Shown here: positions 41,399-55,400 of the stretch, piece after piece
Layout of the letters: the number at the start of each line of letters is the position of its first letter
How positions within the stretch are numbered: the first letter of the stretch is position 1
From: Glandiceps talaboti
Lineage: Eukaryota > Hemichordata > Enteropneusta > Spengelidae
NCBI RefSeq assembly: GCF_964340395.1
Contig: NC_135549.1
Span: forward strand, 26,964,095 to 27,028,094
Direction: 5' to 3'
Length of the DNA: 64,000 nt
The notes under the pieces: generated by a model
The model's input: only the letters and a program-made list of their open reading frames with translations
Databases searched by the model: none
What the model was told of the DNA's origin: nothing
Translations under genes and position numbers: made by a program

Positions 41399-41481
<83 letters not shown>
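41399..41481 (+). repeat. (TA)n tract 4
   Basis: About 41 TA units; right limit of the inserted complex. Confidence 0.95.
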
Positions 41482-41482
<1 letters not shown>

Positions 41483-41529
41483 TAGCATAGGACCTGATTT
41501 AGATAGGTGTTTTATTTCTTTCCTTGACA

Positions 41530-41763
41530 CTATTCTTGAGTTTCACTCTCAGACTCACTAGAGTCTGAAGATGTGAGGCAAGACTTGTCTTTCTTTCTAT
41601 CTAAAACCAGTGAAATTAAACTATTTCCCTCCTCAGAATCATCAAATGCATCTATCTGTACTAAATATTGTAAAGCATTTAGATGTCTGCATGGTGTTAA
41701 GTGTTTTTTCATCAGTGACTTTGCACTAACTTTGGTAGTTGCCTTCTGGCCGTATATACTCAT
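41530..41763 (-). pseudogene. C-terminal protein relic in element 2
   Basis: 77 codons, minus strand: MSIYGQKATTKVSAKSLMKK, then LQYLVQIDAFDDSEEGNSL and an acidic serine-rich end [13 protein letters not shown]. Analogous in position and in its acidic tail to the relic in element 1. No catalytic residues are seen. Confidence 0.4.
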
Positions 41764-41806
41764 CTGATCACTGTACAGTGTATTGAATACAATTCTGAAT
41801 TTGCTG

Positions 41807-42075
41807 TCCCCATCATGAAGTCACAAATGCCTGACACTATAGGTTTAAATATGTATGGTTTTGGAACTGAAAGCATATTGATTACATCTAAGTATTCCAC
41901 AACATTCTGAATTTCTTTGCACTTTCATGAAGTCACAAATGTCTTACATTTACATGTGTATTGGTAATGCATTTGGTGTAGGAAAGTGAAAGCTATATTT
42001 GTCAGACCTCAGTGTGCATAAAATCCTTAGTTTGCTAGCACTTCATGACATCACAAATGTCTGACATTAGATAGT
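41807..42075 (+). repeat. Degenerate tandem repeat, about 115-nt period, three units
   Basis: CATGAAGTCACAAATG (or CATGACATCACAAATG) recurs at 41814, 41929 and 42045 with loosely similar sequence between. Confidence 0.6.
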
Positions 42076-42695
42076 TATTGTGTTATGAGTATAAATAGAT
42101 ATTTGAATACACTATGTAGGTGATGTGATGTCCTTAGATACTCCCCACAAATGTCCCCACTACAGTTTTTCAGAAATCACGCATGTGAATGTGTGTTTAC
42201 TCTGTGTCTGTGTTTCTGTGTATGTATCAGTGAATGACGGTTAAAACCACCACATCAAATGCCTAGGTATTAAGTGATGACTACGTATGGTGTCTAGTTG
42301 GGAAATAAACAAGATTATACCACATGTGTATGATTACATGTATGGTCAAAATGTTTTATTTTGTTTTGTTTTCTAAAAAACTTCCTCTACAACTACTAAG
42401 TTGTTTGGGCTGAAATAGTAACATAATAGTAGTACCAAAAGAAATATTACAGTTGTGCTACAGTAACAAAAAAATTTGTACTCTTTTTAGTTATTGTAGG
42501 GGGCAGGATATTGTGCACTTTTTTTCTTTTCTTTTTTTTTTTTTTTTGGGGGGGGGCCATGAAATTTTTATACTTTTGAAAGGGGGGGCTGTGAAATTTT
42601 GGTCACAGTGGATGGGGGGGCCAGGAAAAAAAACAAGTCAGAGATAATTTCTCCCCAGGCCCCCCCCCCTGCCGTAAATTCTGTCCGGTCCCTTA

Positions 42696-43352
42696 GCCCA
42701 GGCCGTTTTCCGACGGGTATGTTTTCTTCACGGAAGTGAAACTGAGAAATCCGGAAAACGAATATCGACCAAACAAAACGGTAGTATGAAAAATCTCACT
42801 TAAAACTATGTTTTTTGAAGGCACAAAACATGCGAGTAGATTGTACTGTGACTTTGGAACATTGTACATGTTGCTACATTGTATAGATACCACTGGATTC
42901 TGCTGGATATGGAACATTAGTAGCATTCTAAAAATAACACTGCATTGTTATGTAGATCTCGAAGGAACACATGAAATACTAGTAGCACACGCCATTTAAG
43001 ACGTCAGATTCGATTCAACCGTGGCACTGACCGTATGCAAATGTCCAGCCTGTCCATTATACATAATGATTTAAACAGACGTAGACGTGATTATGTACTG
43101 GGTAAATACTTTACAGCCATACTGACATAATACGCTTGTCGATGTCAGAGGACGTGCGATTACTTTTCAAGACTTGCTGATAGACTTGCAGTATTGAAAA
43201 AAAGTATACACGCGTACGTGGTACTCACATTTGAACATAGTATTCAAATTAGTTTAATAGCGTTACAGACAACTACGCCCTTATAAACGAGTTATTATAC
43301 TTACAATCGGAACTATTCTTCCATTTACAATCAGTGATATTTTTTCGATAAC
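42696..43352 (+). other. Upstream region of the ZIFL-like gene
   Basis: No ORF of note. It should hold the promoter and 5' UTR; no clear TATA box is seen near the start codon. Confidence 0.45.
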
Positions 43353-43424
43353 ATGGATTCACATGTGACGTCATCAAATGAAGTTGGTTTCCAGCGTCAA
43401 TCCTCTCGGTTTCCATGGAAAAAG
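43353..43424 (+). CDS. ZIFL-like gene, exon 1
   Basis: ATG at 43353; 24 codons, MDSHVTSSNEVGFQRQSSRF then PWKK, donor AAG|GTAGGC, phase 0. The PWKK just before TM1 is a ZIFL hallmark and fixes the start exon. Confidence 0.75.
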
Positions 43425-46400
43425 GTAGGCAAGCATCCACTTGTGTCACTAACGTGACAACATATTATATAATGCTAGCAAAGCAACAGTGGCTTTATTG
43501 TCTCCTGTGGACACCAGTTCCTACGAATTCAGTGTCTCCGCCTTTGGTTTCAGTGCCCAGAGTTAACATGTAATACTAGTGAGTTTACCGCTTCCTTCTC
43601 CAGGTTCCTGAATATTTGTATGGGGGAGGGGGGGAGGGGGCTACTCACCCTGCAACTGGGAAAGGAACATTTGTTTTGCTGCTAATCTTTCTTTCAGCTG
43701 CTTTGACTGACAAAGATCACGTACAAAAAACTTTGCTAAAATCACGTATCGCTCAACAATAAGTGCAAAGTTTCATATGAACTTACATTAATTTCTCATG
43801 ATGGGTTTCACGAACTTTGTTATATTTTGATTTAAATCATAGTTAACCTAAGGAAAAGTAAACAAATCGTATATCAAGGTCACCAGTACCATACACCGAG
43901 CAACACCAAAACCAAATATACAAATGCAAGAAAAGTCGTTATGTAGATATGCATGTATGTATGTATGTATGTATGTAAAATTGTAATAACAAAAGTGGTT
44001 GCATGATAACACAGATATCATGTCTACATTTTAATTTCACTAAACAAATAATATTGTCAGTGAAAAATTCTTCCGGTGCGTACGTACGGCCAGACACCCG
44101 GTCTGGATGAAACACGTATTTCTATAAACTTATAGTATACATAACAATTATAACCCGAAATTTTGAGGGACCTGTTCTAACACGATCCAAACACTATTGC
44201 ACAGTGACAATTTGTATAATTCAAATTGTGAACTGATATTCTTGGGTACGAACTAACTTACTTACTTGTATAATTTGTACAAGGTACTAGATTACAGTTG
44301 CACATGTACACACTAGCGTATAGCGTCGGCATTTGGTCGATCATTACCACACCAAAATCGTTAGATAGATGAGAATTTTTTTACAGATTACAGATTACAT
44401 GTAGGTCGCGTTTTGACAACACTGTAATCGGAAAAACTTCAAAATTAACTTCACAAGTATCGCACGGGCCAGAGCGGACTAAGCGTTACACTTCCATACT
44501 TACTGTACACTAGGTAGCTAGCTACGTGCGCTCTCTGTTATTCCTTTCCTAAATGGTTTTATTCTTGTCTATGACGGCTCTAATACAGAACAATGACGTT
44601 ATTATAGGGATTGGCGATATTCTTATAAAATCGGTAGCGATGTCATACCCCCTACATACATACAACACGGGTAGGCCGGTGACCTTTTGTTCATGTTGTT
44701 CTTAAAAATAGTGACCCCCTGCAATTCATTCACAAAACAATCCAACCCCCGCTCTGACAAATAAAAAAACACAATGACCCCCCCCCCCATCTGTTGACAA
44801 GAAACACTCTTTTTGTTCTTGCACTCTATTCTCAAAGCATAATACCACACACTGCACAATTAATTTTACATGCTACATTTTCAGTAATTTTAAGTGTATC
44901 TGGTAAATTGCTATCCCAAATCCATTGCTTCACATGTATAAAGCTCTTTAGACAGGAACCCTATGAAAAGTATGATTGTCTGTTCACGGACGTACAAAAA
45001 ATTCATGGTTTAGTAACCTAAAGTTCTAGGATATCTCAAATCAGCAAATTATCAAGTACAATATTATAAATGGAGTTAATATACTTGTAAACCCATGTCC
45101 GTAACTGTCGCACACATCATATAGTCAATATATTGTTTTCTTTAGACTTAACACAACTGCGGCTTTCCATACATGTACACGTTTGCACTCCTCAAGGCAC
45201 TTGTTTGTCCTGTTCATAATTGTTCAGTTTAATCATGGCACTGACTCAAAACTCCACCATCCCCCCCCCCCCCATTCATTGACCATGCTGATAATTTTGA
45301 AAGGTTTTGAATAATGAAATGTGATAAATGTCATTGGTTTCAAAATAGAAATTAAAAATGTCATAAAAATGTTTTCTGTACTACAGCAGTTTCTAAACTA
45401 GATTATTAATTCAATTCACTTACTATTGGCTATGTTGTCCAGTAATATAGTATATTGCTGGCAACATGATAGCCTTGAAAATAAATACACTCTAATACCA
45501 AGGAAATATAACATTATGATCTGCTGACAAAATTTTACTCTCAGTATACAGTCACTCAATGTGGATACTAGATATTCCAGAGGAGATGTAAAATCTAATT
45601 TTCCTCATAACTTTGCATCGTGTCAGTACTATAGAAGTTCTGGCTACAGTAAGCCCTTTACTAGATCATCATCAAACAAGTCTGTGTTTATAACTTTGTT
45701 TATCAGTCATTCACATAATATATATTCTCTGAGAATCCGATTAATATTGTGTTCACCCTGGAATATATTTCTTTCTTGGTAGTTTATGGTGTAAAACAAT
45801 AGCAAGACAAAAGGGGGTTTCACATGAAGCCTGGTAACATGTATTAAACTTGGTGATGGTCACAGGTATCAGAGAAGAAGTGAAACACAAACACAGAAAA
45901 GTTATTTTTGATAAGACATGTAGTTCGTACTATAGCTATGCCAAGTAACAGTTCAATAGTTTGTACATGTATGATAAATCAACATATTAGGGGTGAGATT
46001 AGCAGGTAAAAAAACTAATTCTTTTAGTAAGGCCTCAGAACCCCTTCCTCACCCCTTCTAACTAAATTGGTGAAATTGTTGCAGACAGCACAATCAATTT
46101 CAAATCAGTATGTAGTATCATGTAGTGCTATGAATACAAAGCCAGTATGTAGTGAGGAAAAAATAGCTTTTTTATTGGCACAATAATGTATTTTTTCCCA
46201 TTTTTCAATGCCATTTTTAGAAATGTTGGTATTGGGGTACAAACATATTTCATTATAAAAGACCTCCTCTCACCCCACCCCTCACTAAAAGAATTTAGTT
46301 TTTACCCTACATTGAACTATTGATCTCAACCATAAATCAATTTGGAACTTCTAATGGAGATGATCGTAGTTATCATACATTATATGTACAGAAATGTATA

Positions 46401-49400
46401 GCAACTAGACTAACTATATACATGGACATTGAATATCCAATATCTAGACACAGGCTCGTTAAAGTCAGTTATTTCTACTCATGTTGCATCACTATATATT
46501 TACAAACAGTATATATGAAATATGAGACCCATGTGAAACGTTTTCAGTGCAAAATGGGACGAAGATATGAGGGCAATGTCAGTGCTCCTTACAGCAGTTT
46601 GAATTTCCCGCATATGCATACATTACCCATAATCCTCTTTATATAGTGGACATCTGTTAAAGATGATTTTCGGTAATTAGGCAATATCTTAAGTATACAC
46701 GCCTCAAATGTCACATAGTTCGGTATAATTAATTTACCATTCAAGGAGTACTTAGTATATCATATAGGATATCTAAACCTGAGAAGTTTGCATTCAAACA
46801 ATTACTGTGTGTAGGCACAAAAATCGAAAGAATTGGCACATTCAGTTTACATTTAGCTGCGAATTAATTCTGTAAGATTACACATATTACAACCCACAAC
46901 TGCAGTCATTAAATCAAATCTGGAAATGTTGTATTTAGATGTTATCATTATATCCACAAATAAGCATTGGGACATTTGCTATTGGCATCAAAAGGTATGG
47001 ATTTTCTGTTAATGGTCCCTCAGAGATGTGCACCCAAATCCTCATCCCTGCCTACGGGGTTGGATTGGTGAAGTTACCATTCTAAGAACCATTACTGTTA
47101 TAACAGCATTTCATCTCATTTGTAAATATAATTCGTTGTGTGATTTATTCATATAGTATAATCATATTTGTAATTTAAATTCAAGAAATAGTCTTTCGAC
47201 TGACATGTAGGTAACGAATGAAAATTTTGCAAATACTTGGAAATTGCGATACACTACTCAGTCACACTATGTTTATATATTTCTTTTCTTATCTTTGACA
47301 GGTTTTGTTGATATGTCTGCTGCATTTTACCAGCTCCTTCAGTCACATTGTTGTTTCCCCACTGCTACCCTTTATGATTCATGATTTTTTTCCATACCTC
47401 AATTCATCACAGTTAGGTAAGACTCACTGCTGCCCTTTATGATACATGATTTATTTCCATACCTCAATGTATCAGAGGTAGGTAAGCCCCACTGCTGCCC
47501 TTTATGATACATGATTTCTACAGTTAGGTAAGACTCACTGCTGCTCTTTATAACACATGATTTATTTCCATACTTCAATGTATCAGAGTAACGTAAGACC
47601 TACCGCTGCCTTTATGATACGTGATTTCTGCAGTTAGGTAAGACTCACTGCTGCCCTTTATGCTACATGATTTATTTGCATACTTCAATGACAATGTATC
47701 AGAGTTAGGTAAGACTCACTGCTGCCCTTTATGATACATGATTTATTTCCATACCTCAATGTATCACAGTTAGGTAAGTCCCCACTGCTGCCCTTTATGA
47801 TACATGATTTCTAGTTAGGTAAGACTCACTGCTGCTATTTATAACACATGATTTCTTTCCATACTTCAATGTATTAGAGTTAGGTAAGACCCCATGCTGT
47901 CCTTTATTTTATGATGATTTGTTTTCATATTTGTATCACACGTACGACATGTAGAATTGAAGTGTAGACTGAAGGTAATATATTTATTTTTAATTTTGTG
48001 TAGGTTTGTATTCTGGGATACTTCTTGGTGTATTTGCAGGTGGCAATTTCTTTGGTAATATCATAGTAAGTATTACACCTTTCAGTATTTTAACTGTTAG
48101 TTGCTATGGTAATGTGATTGTAAGTATAACACCAGTTCGTTTTCTTGATCAGCTGGTAGTCATGGCAATTATTATGGTACGGATTGCATTGTACATCAGA
48201 TATATTCAGACTATAGTTTGTATGGCGATATCATGGAAAACATTACATATCATATTTAGCTGGTAATGCCATGGCAATATTATGGTAAGTATTAAAACAT
48301 TTGTTAACCGCTGGGATTTTCCACTACCTGTTGTCAATGAGGTAAGCATAATACATCTGATTCTGATTCTCTGTAACAGTACATATCTGCAGGGATCTCG
48401 ACCTAGCAATTTTGCGACAGGTGATGTATGCATATTTCTACCCTACTTGAAGATGACGATACGCATATCATAAGACACACGTATTTACATGCAGCTAAAC
48501 CTATATAATATAAGAATTACCTTCCTTACAACATGACCATCTGTCTGTCTGTCTGTCTGGCCATCCGCCTGTCTGTCCATCCGCCTGTCTATCCGATTGT
48601 TGTGATGGTAAGACTTTGTTCAAAGCCTTTGTTCTTTTACATATCAAATATAATATCTACTTCACCTTTTTCACCAGTGGGGTAGAGTTGCTGACACATA
48701 TGGACGAAGACCGGTGCTGTTGTGTGGTATTGCGGGAACACTTGTGTGTGTTTTATGCTTTGGTTTTAGGTACGTTATGATTAGTATAAATCTCACATAG
48801 ACTAATACGACTGTTTTATATGTTCATCCTCATTTGCTACGAGGGGAAGTTTGCCTAATTCTTTCCTCATCCTGATCCTTGTCAAGAAACTTTTATAAAT
48901 ATAAACTTGTCTATCAGACAATCTGTATCAAAGTATGTGTATGATATTCTGACTAGTCCCATTATTTTATTGGCTTTGTTGACCCTCTCCTTACATTTGT
49001 TCCTAGAAGGATAAGGCTGTGTCTATATGGACAGCAATAACTTTCTAGGTTTCTGTGCAAATTAATACTTCTGATCCTTGTGTGTATTGGACCTGAATGT
49101 ATTTGCTTTTCTCTCTTCTAATAAGTAACATCTTGCACTTTTCAGAGTTGAATTTTAGTAACTATTTACTTGCCAATTTAAGGACATTATTGTAGCTTTT
49201 GGTGTGTTCCAAATTTTGAGACATCCTTTGATAGCTTTGCGTCATCCTCAAATTGAAAGATGTCGGCGCTTGTACATTTACAGATGACAAACAGTATGGG
49301 ACTTACACATTTCCTTGCAGAATGCCATTTGTAACATTCACCCATTGCTACGATGAGCCATTCACAGTAACTAGTTGTTGTCTATTTGAAAGAAATAATC

Positions 49401-52400
49401 AAATCCACGCTAACAGAGAGTCTGTTATTCCATAACATTTCACTTTCCCTATCAATCTCTGATTTTGCACCTTGTCAATGGCTGTTGCAAAGTCCATGTA
49501 AACTGCATCAATATATATCCACCAATATATATTACCTTCGTCCAGTTATCTACGACTGTGAGGAGATGTTGTGAAGTTGACCTACGGTCCTACCTAAACT
49601 GTTTATGTGAAAAAAGCTTATTTTGTTCCATAAAATGGATGACATGGCCTCTGATAATTGACTCCTTCATTTTACATATTGTGTAGGTCACACTGACTTG
49701 GTCTATAACTACCTTGAGAGCGTTATTTCCTTTCTTGAATATAGCAGCGATGTGTCATTGTTTGCATTGTCATGGCCACTTCACGGTTTGAAGTGATGTT
49801 AAAAGGATGATTGGTAACGGTATACATATAATATATGCAATTTCTCACAGTACTCTGTAATGGCAAACATCAGGTCCTGGGGATTGAGTGGACATGTTGA
49901 GACTTTTAGCTTGTAGCTTGTCATTTCCATTCAACCTGATCTCAGCCAATTTTGACTCTGACGTTTCCTAGACAATTTTAAGACCATGGGGATGGTTGCA
50001 GCTCTCTGTGTATGTATAAAATGACTCTTCTTCCATCACCTAAACTGAATTTTACGACAGATGGTTCAAACTTGAAATTGTTATCTAAATTAGCATTGGC
50101 TGTTGATCCGTACATGCACTTCATCAATTCTGCCATCTTGTTAACACATGAAAAGGAATTTCTGTTTACATCTTGGTCAGTAATATTTTACATTGTCAGT
50201 GTTTCTATTTATTGATTTATTTAATTTATTTATCTATTTGTTTGTTTCTTCCAGTTTATATACTTCCCTAGCCTGACATTGTAACCTTTTAGTCTGTGTC
50301 TGCCGTTCGTCATTATCCATTTTGAGGTCTCTCCTTTCGCTGTTGATTCTGATTTCTGATTTCTCTCCTTTTGACATTCTCTGCGGCTTTCTGTCTCTCT
50401 AAGGCGGTCAGATCCGTCGCTCTTATGCTCATATCAGCATATATGCCTTGCTTATGTTCACTAATTTTCCTGAGTAATTTATTCCCAGATTCATCACTGC
50501 CTTCTCCGAACATAATGCTTCTGAACAGGTACCATCTTGAAAGGCTATTTTCTCCTCTCCACTTCCATCCATACTCTCCGTAATGACGAAAACAGTTCTA
50601 TCTGTTTCACAGTTTCTCTTTCCTGCAACTCGTCTATAGGCTGCCCTTACGGTGCAATGGTTTAAACGTGTCATCGAAAACTTCATTTACGTCACATTAT
50701 TTAGCCTTATTATTAAGAATCACTTGAAATTATTTTCCATCACTTGAAATATTTGTTCAAAGTCTGACATAAAACACCTACGTACTGTATGCATTTCGTT
50801 TCGATTAGCAGTGAAATTTTGATTGCTGGCACGGTTTCATAAATTCAGAACAATACCCAAAGCAACACAGATTCCTCATTACGGATGACTGTATACGTTT
50901 CCTTCACATCTTTCACATTTAATATCTCTATCATTAGGTTTCATGAACTCTGAATTTGCAGTTTATTTAGGTAATCAAACTTCTCTACTGAGTCTCTCCT
51001 TTGGATTGATGCATGATGTTCTGCCAGCGCCGTCATCATGGATTCTTGACGTCGATCGGTCAACAACTTTAATTTACTCTACTTGAGGATTATCTTAGCA
51101 TCCTTCAAACCGTTCTGTACTAGATATTCATAAACACTTCTTTGGCATTAAAGTACGAAACTATGTAATGCTTTTTGTAGAAAGTTCGAAGGCGTCAACT
51201 TAGAACACTGCTCATACTTTAGACTAGTTCTCGCTTTCAACTTCCGACGGTTTACACACTTTTACAGTAGAATTGAGTAACTGAAGCCTATTTTTAGACT
51301 GACGGGTATAATTGTACACAATACACTCATACAAAATGTACGTTATTGTCTTCTATTAGAGGTATAGAGCAGTAATATATTCACTGGTCTTGTTTGTGTT
51401 AAAACCATGACTGGATATTAGAGTTCTAATACCAGGAAAGCTACCTGCATCTAAACAGTTCAGTGTAATCGATCCATATTCATTTATTTTAACACCTACT
51501 ATAGTAACTGCTGTCAACCAATCACGTTCGAGAAATACAGAGGCGCGTAAAATGCTTAATTTTAAATGAAAACAGTAAGGGTTTTAAGATTTACGATAAC
51601 AAAATATTGTATAATATTGAGATGGGTTGGGGTTGATATTAGTCAGTCCCTGCACAAGCGTGTTAGTCAGTTTACCATTTTTGAAGACAGTCTTGAACAT
51701 AGTTACAACCTTAGTCGTATACTTCAGTTAGTGAGATTTCACCTATTTACAGCAACTCCTTGTAACTTATAGTCACTTGTTATTATATGTCATTTCATTA
51801 CTTACAGCATGTCATACATCTGGGCGGTTTCAGTTCGTTTAGTATGGGGTCTTGTGGATTCCATAGTTGTCTGTAAAACCTGCCTTAGTGAGATCTGTGA
51901 TGACAGTAACATGGCCTTAGGCTTTTCACTACTCTCGACATTCGCAGCTTTGGCCAGAATACCAGTAAGTTGTACTATACATGTATCTCTTTTCATTCAC
52001 AAAACTTTTATGTATCAAACATTGCTATTATAATTGCGTTGGAAACTCTTCAAAGTATACCATATATCCATTTGTTGGATTTCTTTTAACTTTAGTACCA
52101 AAAACACACTGTCAAACACACCCCTGCTAATCTATGCGACTAGTACAATTCGATAGTATTCCTCGATTAGCCAAGGACAATACAAGTGAGTTAAATGGGG
52201 TCTTATGTCTACAAAAAGCTAGACGAGAAGTGGCACAACCCTTTAGTTCACAAGTATTTTCCGGTTGAACGAGTAAAAATATTCTGGAATAATTATTCCT
52301 CATCAATCATAATTTATGAAATATCAGGAGAAAAAATAATGAGATTTTGATTCATATTTCGAGCACTGCAAAACCTTTGATGTAGATACGGATTGTCGTG

Positions 52401-55400
52401 ACGTACAATGGTTTGGGTATATAATCCATATTTTCTGTTCCAAAACAATAACTTGGCTTGTGCATGGTTGGATGTCAGAGCCAACTTCAAACAATATTCA
52501 TTCTTCATTTGGCATACTAAGCATAGAATTCTAATGTCAGATTTACTAGACATATCAACGTGTACAATATGATATACATTTTATGGAAAGCTCGAGTAAA
52601 TTCATTCATAAGTTACAGTATTAGCAGATACATTTACACACACACTATTTACAAAAAAAATTAGCAATTGTGGAGTCCTACAAATTGTGCAAGAGTAAAA
52701 TATGCCATTCTGTCTTTAAAGGTGATTCAAAATGCTCACATTCACTATCGCTAATTTGCTAGACTACATGTTTGTGAAATGCATTCTGGTTTTAAAACTT
52801 TTCAAAAGCGTCTGCAAACACCTTAAAATGACCTTTTTTCAGTCACTTCCCTTCGGATTTACTTCGAGAGTTTTCGGGTATTACCGGTCACACCTAGACC
52901 ACGGGATTTTATGACGTCATAAGGAGACATGGTTAGCACGTAGCCTATGACGAGCGTAGTCAACAGGTGAATAACACTCAACAGCATTGTGAAAAAATAC
53001 ATTGCTGGTGGTTGTAATAGACATCAGTAAACAAAAACTACACTCTACATGTCTTATTAACCAACATTTACCGATATTTACTCACACTTTCTGACTAATT
53101 GGCAGTGTCTGTGGGTATAAATGCTAAAATATGATCTCCCCATATTATGGCAAAATAAATCAAAACGGCTAGACTAGATATATATAAACACTTGTAATGT
53201 CACGTGTTTCACATTCATTGACTTTTATTTATCTGATTTTTTATTATTTGCTGACAAGAAGCATTACGATACCGTCGTGACGTTTGACGGCATCCCCGGG
53301 CCAAGGACGGCATATTTTAGCCCAATCGTACTCGCGTCGCCTTTTGAACAGTGCATTTAACAACAAAGTAAACATATTTCATCTCGAATAAATATACTAG
53401 CTATTAGAATACCAATGGGAAACTTCAAGAAGGCGTATCGGGACATGTGCCACAATATATTTGTTGGTCCCATAATACACTAATTGGTTCGATTTGCTCC
53501 GAGCATATGGAAGTACGCTCCGAGTCATTGCATCATGTAAATGGAACTGTGACCGACCTAATTTTGTTGTCCATATATAAAATGAGACTGACCTGTAAAT
53601 TTTTCACAGTTTTCGTTGTGTTCTTGTATTGTCACATGTTTGGCTTGTGAACACAAGTTTACATCTATTATTTTCTAGGGCGTAATACTCTAGTACGAGT
53701 CTGAAACCCATATAAAACCTAAGAAACTCGCAATCGGATCGGACAGAACAGAAGTAGGTCTCATCGACTTGTTGCTTGTTTTTATCACGGTGATTATTAT
53801 ATATCGGTAGAGGGGTATTTCTGTCAAGTTTTGTGCAGTCACCGCGGCCGCGGCAGTAAGCTTATAATAGGATAGTTCCGCCGATCAAAGCTGAAGCAGT
53901 GTATGTACAATGTACGTATGGAATCGGGAAAGCACAGCGCACATTCGTGTCGGGTTAAATTTATCCACGTGTTGATGTAATCCATATTTATCAATCAGAT
54001 ATATTGTAAAATTCTTCAAGTCGTACAGAAATAACGTCTCTAACTTCAAAACAAACCCTGAGAAACTGGACCGGACGTGGCTAGCCAAGTATCTAGTTGC
54101 AGGCTTTCTTTCATAACCATGTGCTGGGGTCACGACCTTGATTGCCGACGTCAATATTGTCCAATCATATTTAATATCATGAACACATCGCGATATTTGA
54201 TTTGTTGGTTTCCTGAACTGTATACTTCGAATACCATGATTCGTTACAGAATTCTTCTAATGAATATTAAATAGGCTTCTTGCATTAAATTAAGTGACAA
54301 GGGAAACCATACAAGTTTTCTTCCAGATGAGTTGCTAAAGTCATGTAAATGACAACACTAAACTCACGAAATTTCCTCAATTCTTTACAATTTTATTGCT
54401 GATAATATGGCAATCTAATAGCTAGTATATTTATTCAAGATAAATATGTTTACTTTGTTGCTAAATGCGCCGTTCAAAAGGTGACATCAGTGAGTATAGT
54501 CGAGTATAGTGGGCTATAATATGCTGTCGACGCCATGCCTGTCGAAGATATTGTAATGCTTCTCCTCGGCAAATAATAAAAAAAATCAGATAAATAAATT
54601 GAAACACGCGAGCGACATTACAAGTGTTTATGTATATCTACACTGTAGTCTAGCCGTTTTGATTTATTTTGCCATAATATGGGGAGATAATATTTTAGCA
54701 TTTATACCCACAGACACTGCCAATTAGTCAGAAAGTGTGAGTAAATATCGGCAAATGTTGGTTAATAAGACATGTAGACTGTAGTTTTTGTTTACTGATG
54801 TCTGTTACAACCACTAGCAATGTATTTGTTCACAATGCTGGTGAGTTTTGTTCACCTAGTGACTACGCTCGTCATAGTCTTAGTGCTAATGTGTACCCCT
54901 TATGACGTCATAAAATCCTGTGGTCTAGGTGGGACCGGAAATACCCGAAAACTCTCGAAGTAAATCCGAAGGGAAGTGACTGAAAAAAGGTCATTTTAAG
55001 GTGTTTGCAGATGCTTTTGAAAAGTTTTAAAACCAGAATGCATTTCACAAACATGTCGTCTAGCAAATTAGCGATAGTGAATCTGAGCATTTTGAATCAC
55101 CTTTAAGTGTGTCAAAACGCAGAAGGTAATTAATATTGACAATATTAATCATACCCAATGGCAGTGTTAAGGAAATACATCATACGCCTCAGTGAAGCTT
55201 TGATTCAAAATAGTGGCCCTCTGTTATTCTGGACTTAATGATAAGTGCAGTCGATCCAGTTTATGAATATGTTTAGAATAACACATACGTATTCATTCTT
55301 ACAACACTGATAGTCTCTTTCCAATCTCAGTTGTTTGAATTATACAAATTTTTCATTGCACTATTAAATTAAACTAATAATCTTTACAGCCTAGATATGG

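Larger units (their letters stand above)
40305..42692. mobile_element. DNA transposon with TTA target duplication, element 2
   Basis: 2388 bp. Terminal inverted repeats GGGACCGGACAGAATTTACG (left) and complement (right) are about 45 nt long and run into G-tracts. TTA is duplicated at 40302-40304 and 42693-42695. Subterminal repeats of G-runs followed by CCATGAAA occur at both ends, like the G-run/TACTTGAAA repeats of element 1. It contains a C-terminal protein relic (41763-41530, minus) and a large later insertion complex (40492-41481). The superfamily (PIF/Harbinger by TTA) is inferred. Confidence 0.75.

Noticed and set aside
41337-41399. A fourth hammerhead motif
   Set aside because: Only the downstream module is present (inverted); no CTGATGA core on either strand.
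40247-41530. I-Y repeat frames over (TA)n tracts
   Set aside because: Artefacts of TA repeats.
47417-47935. Minisatellite units as CRISPR-like repeats
   Set aside because: Units are contiguous and related to exon 2; there are no unique spacers.
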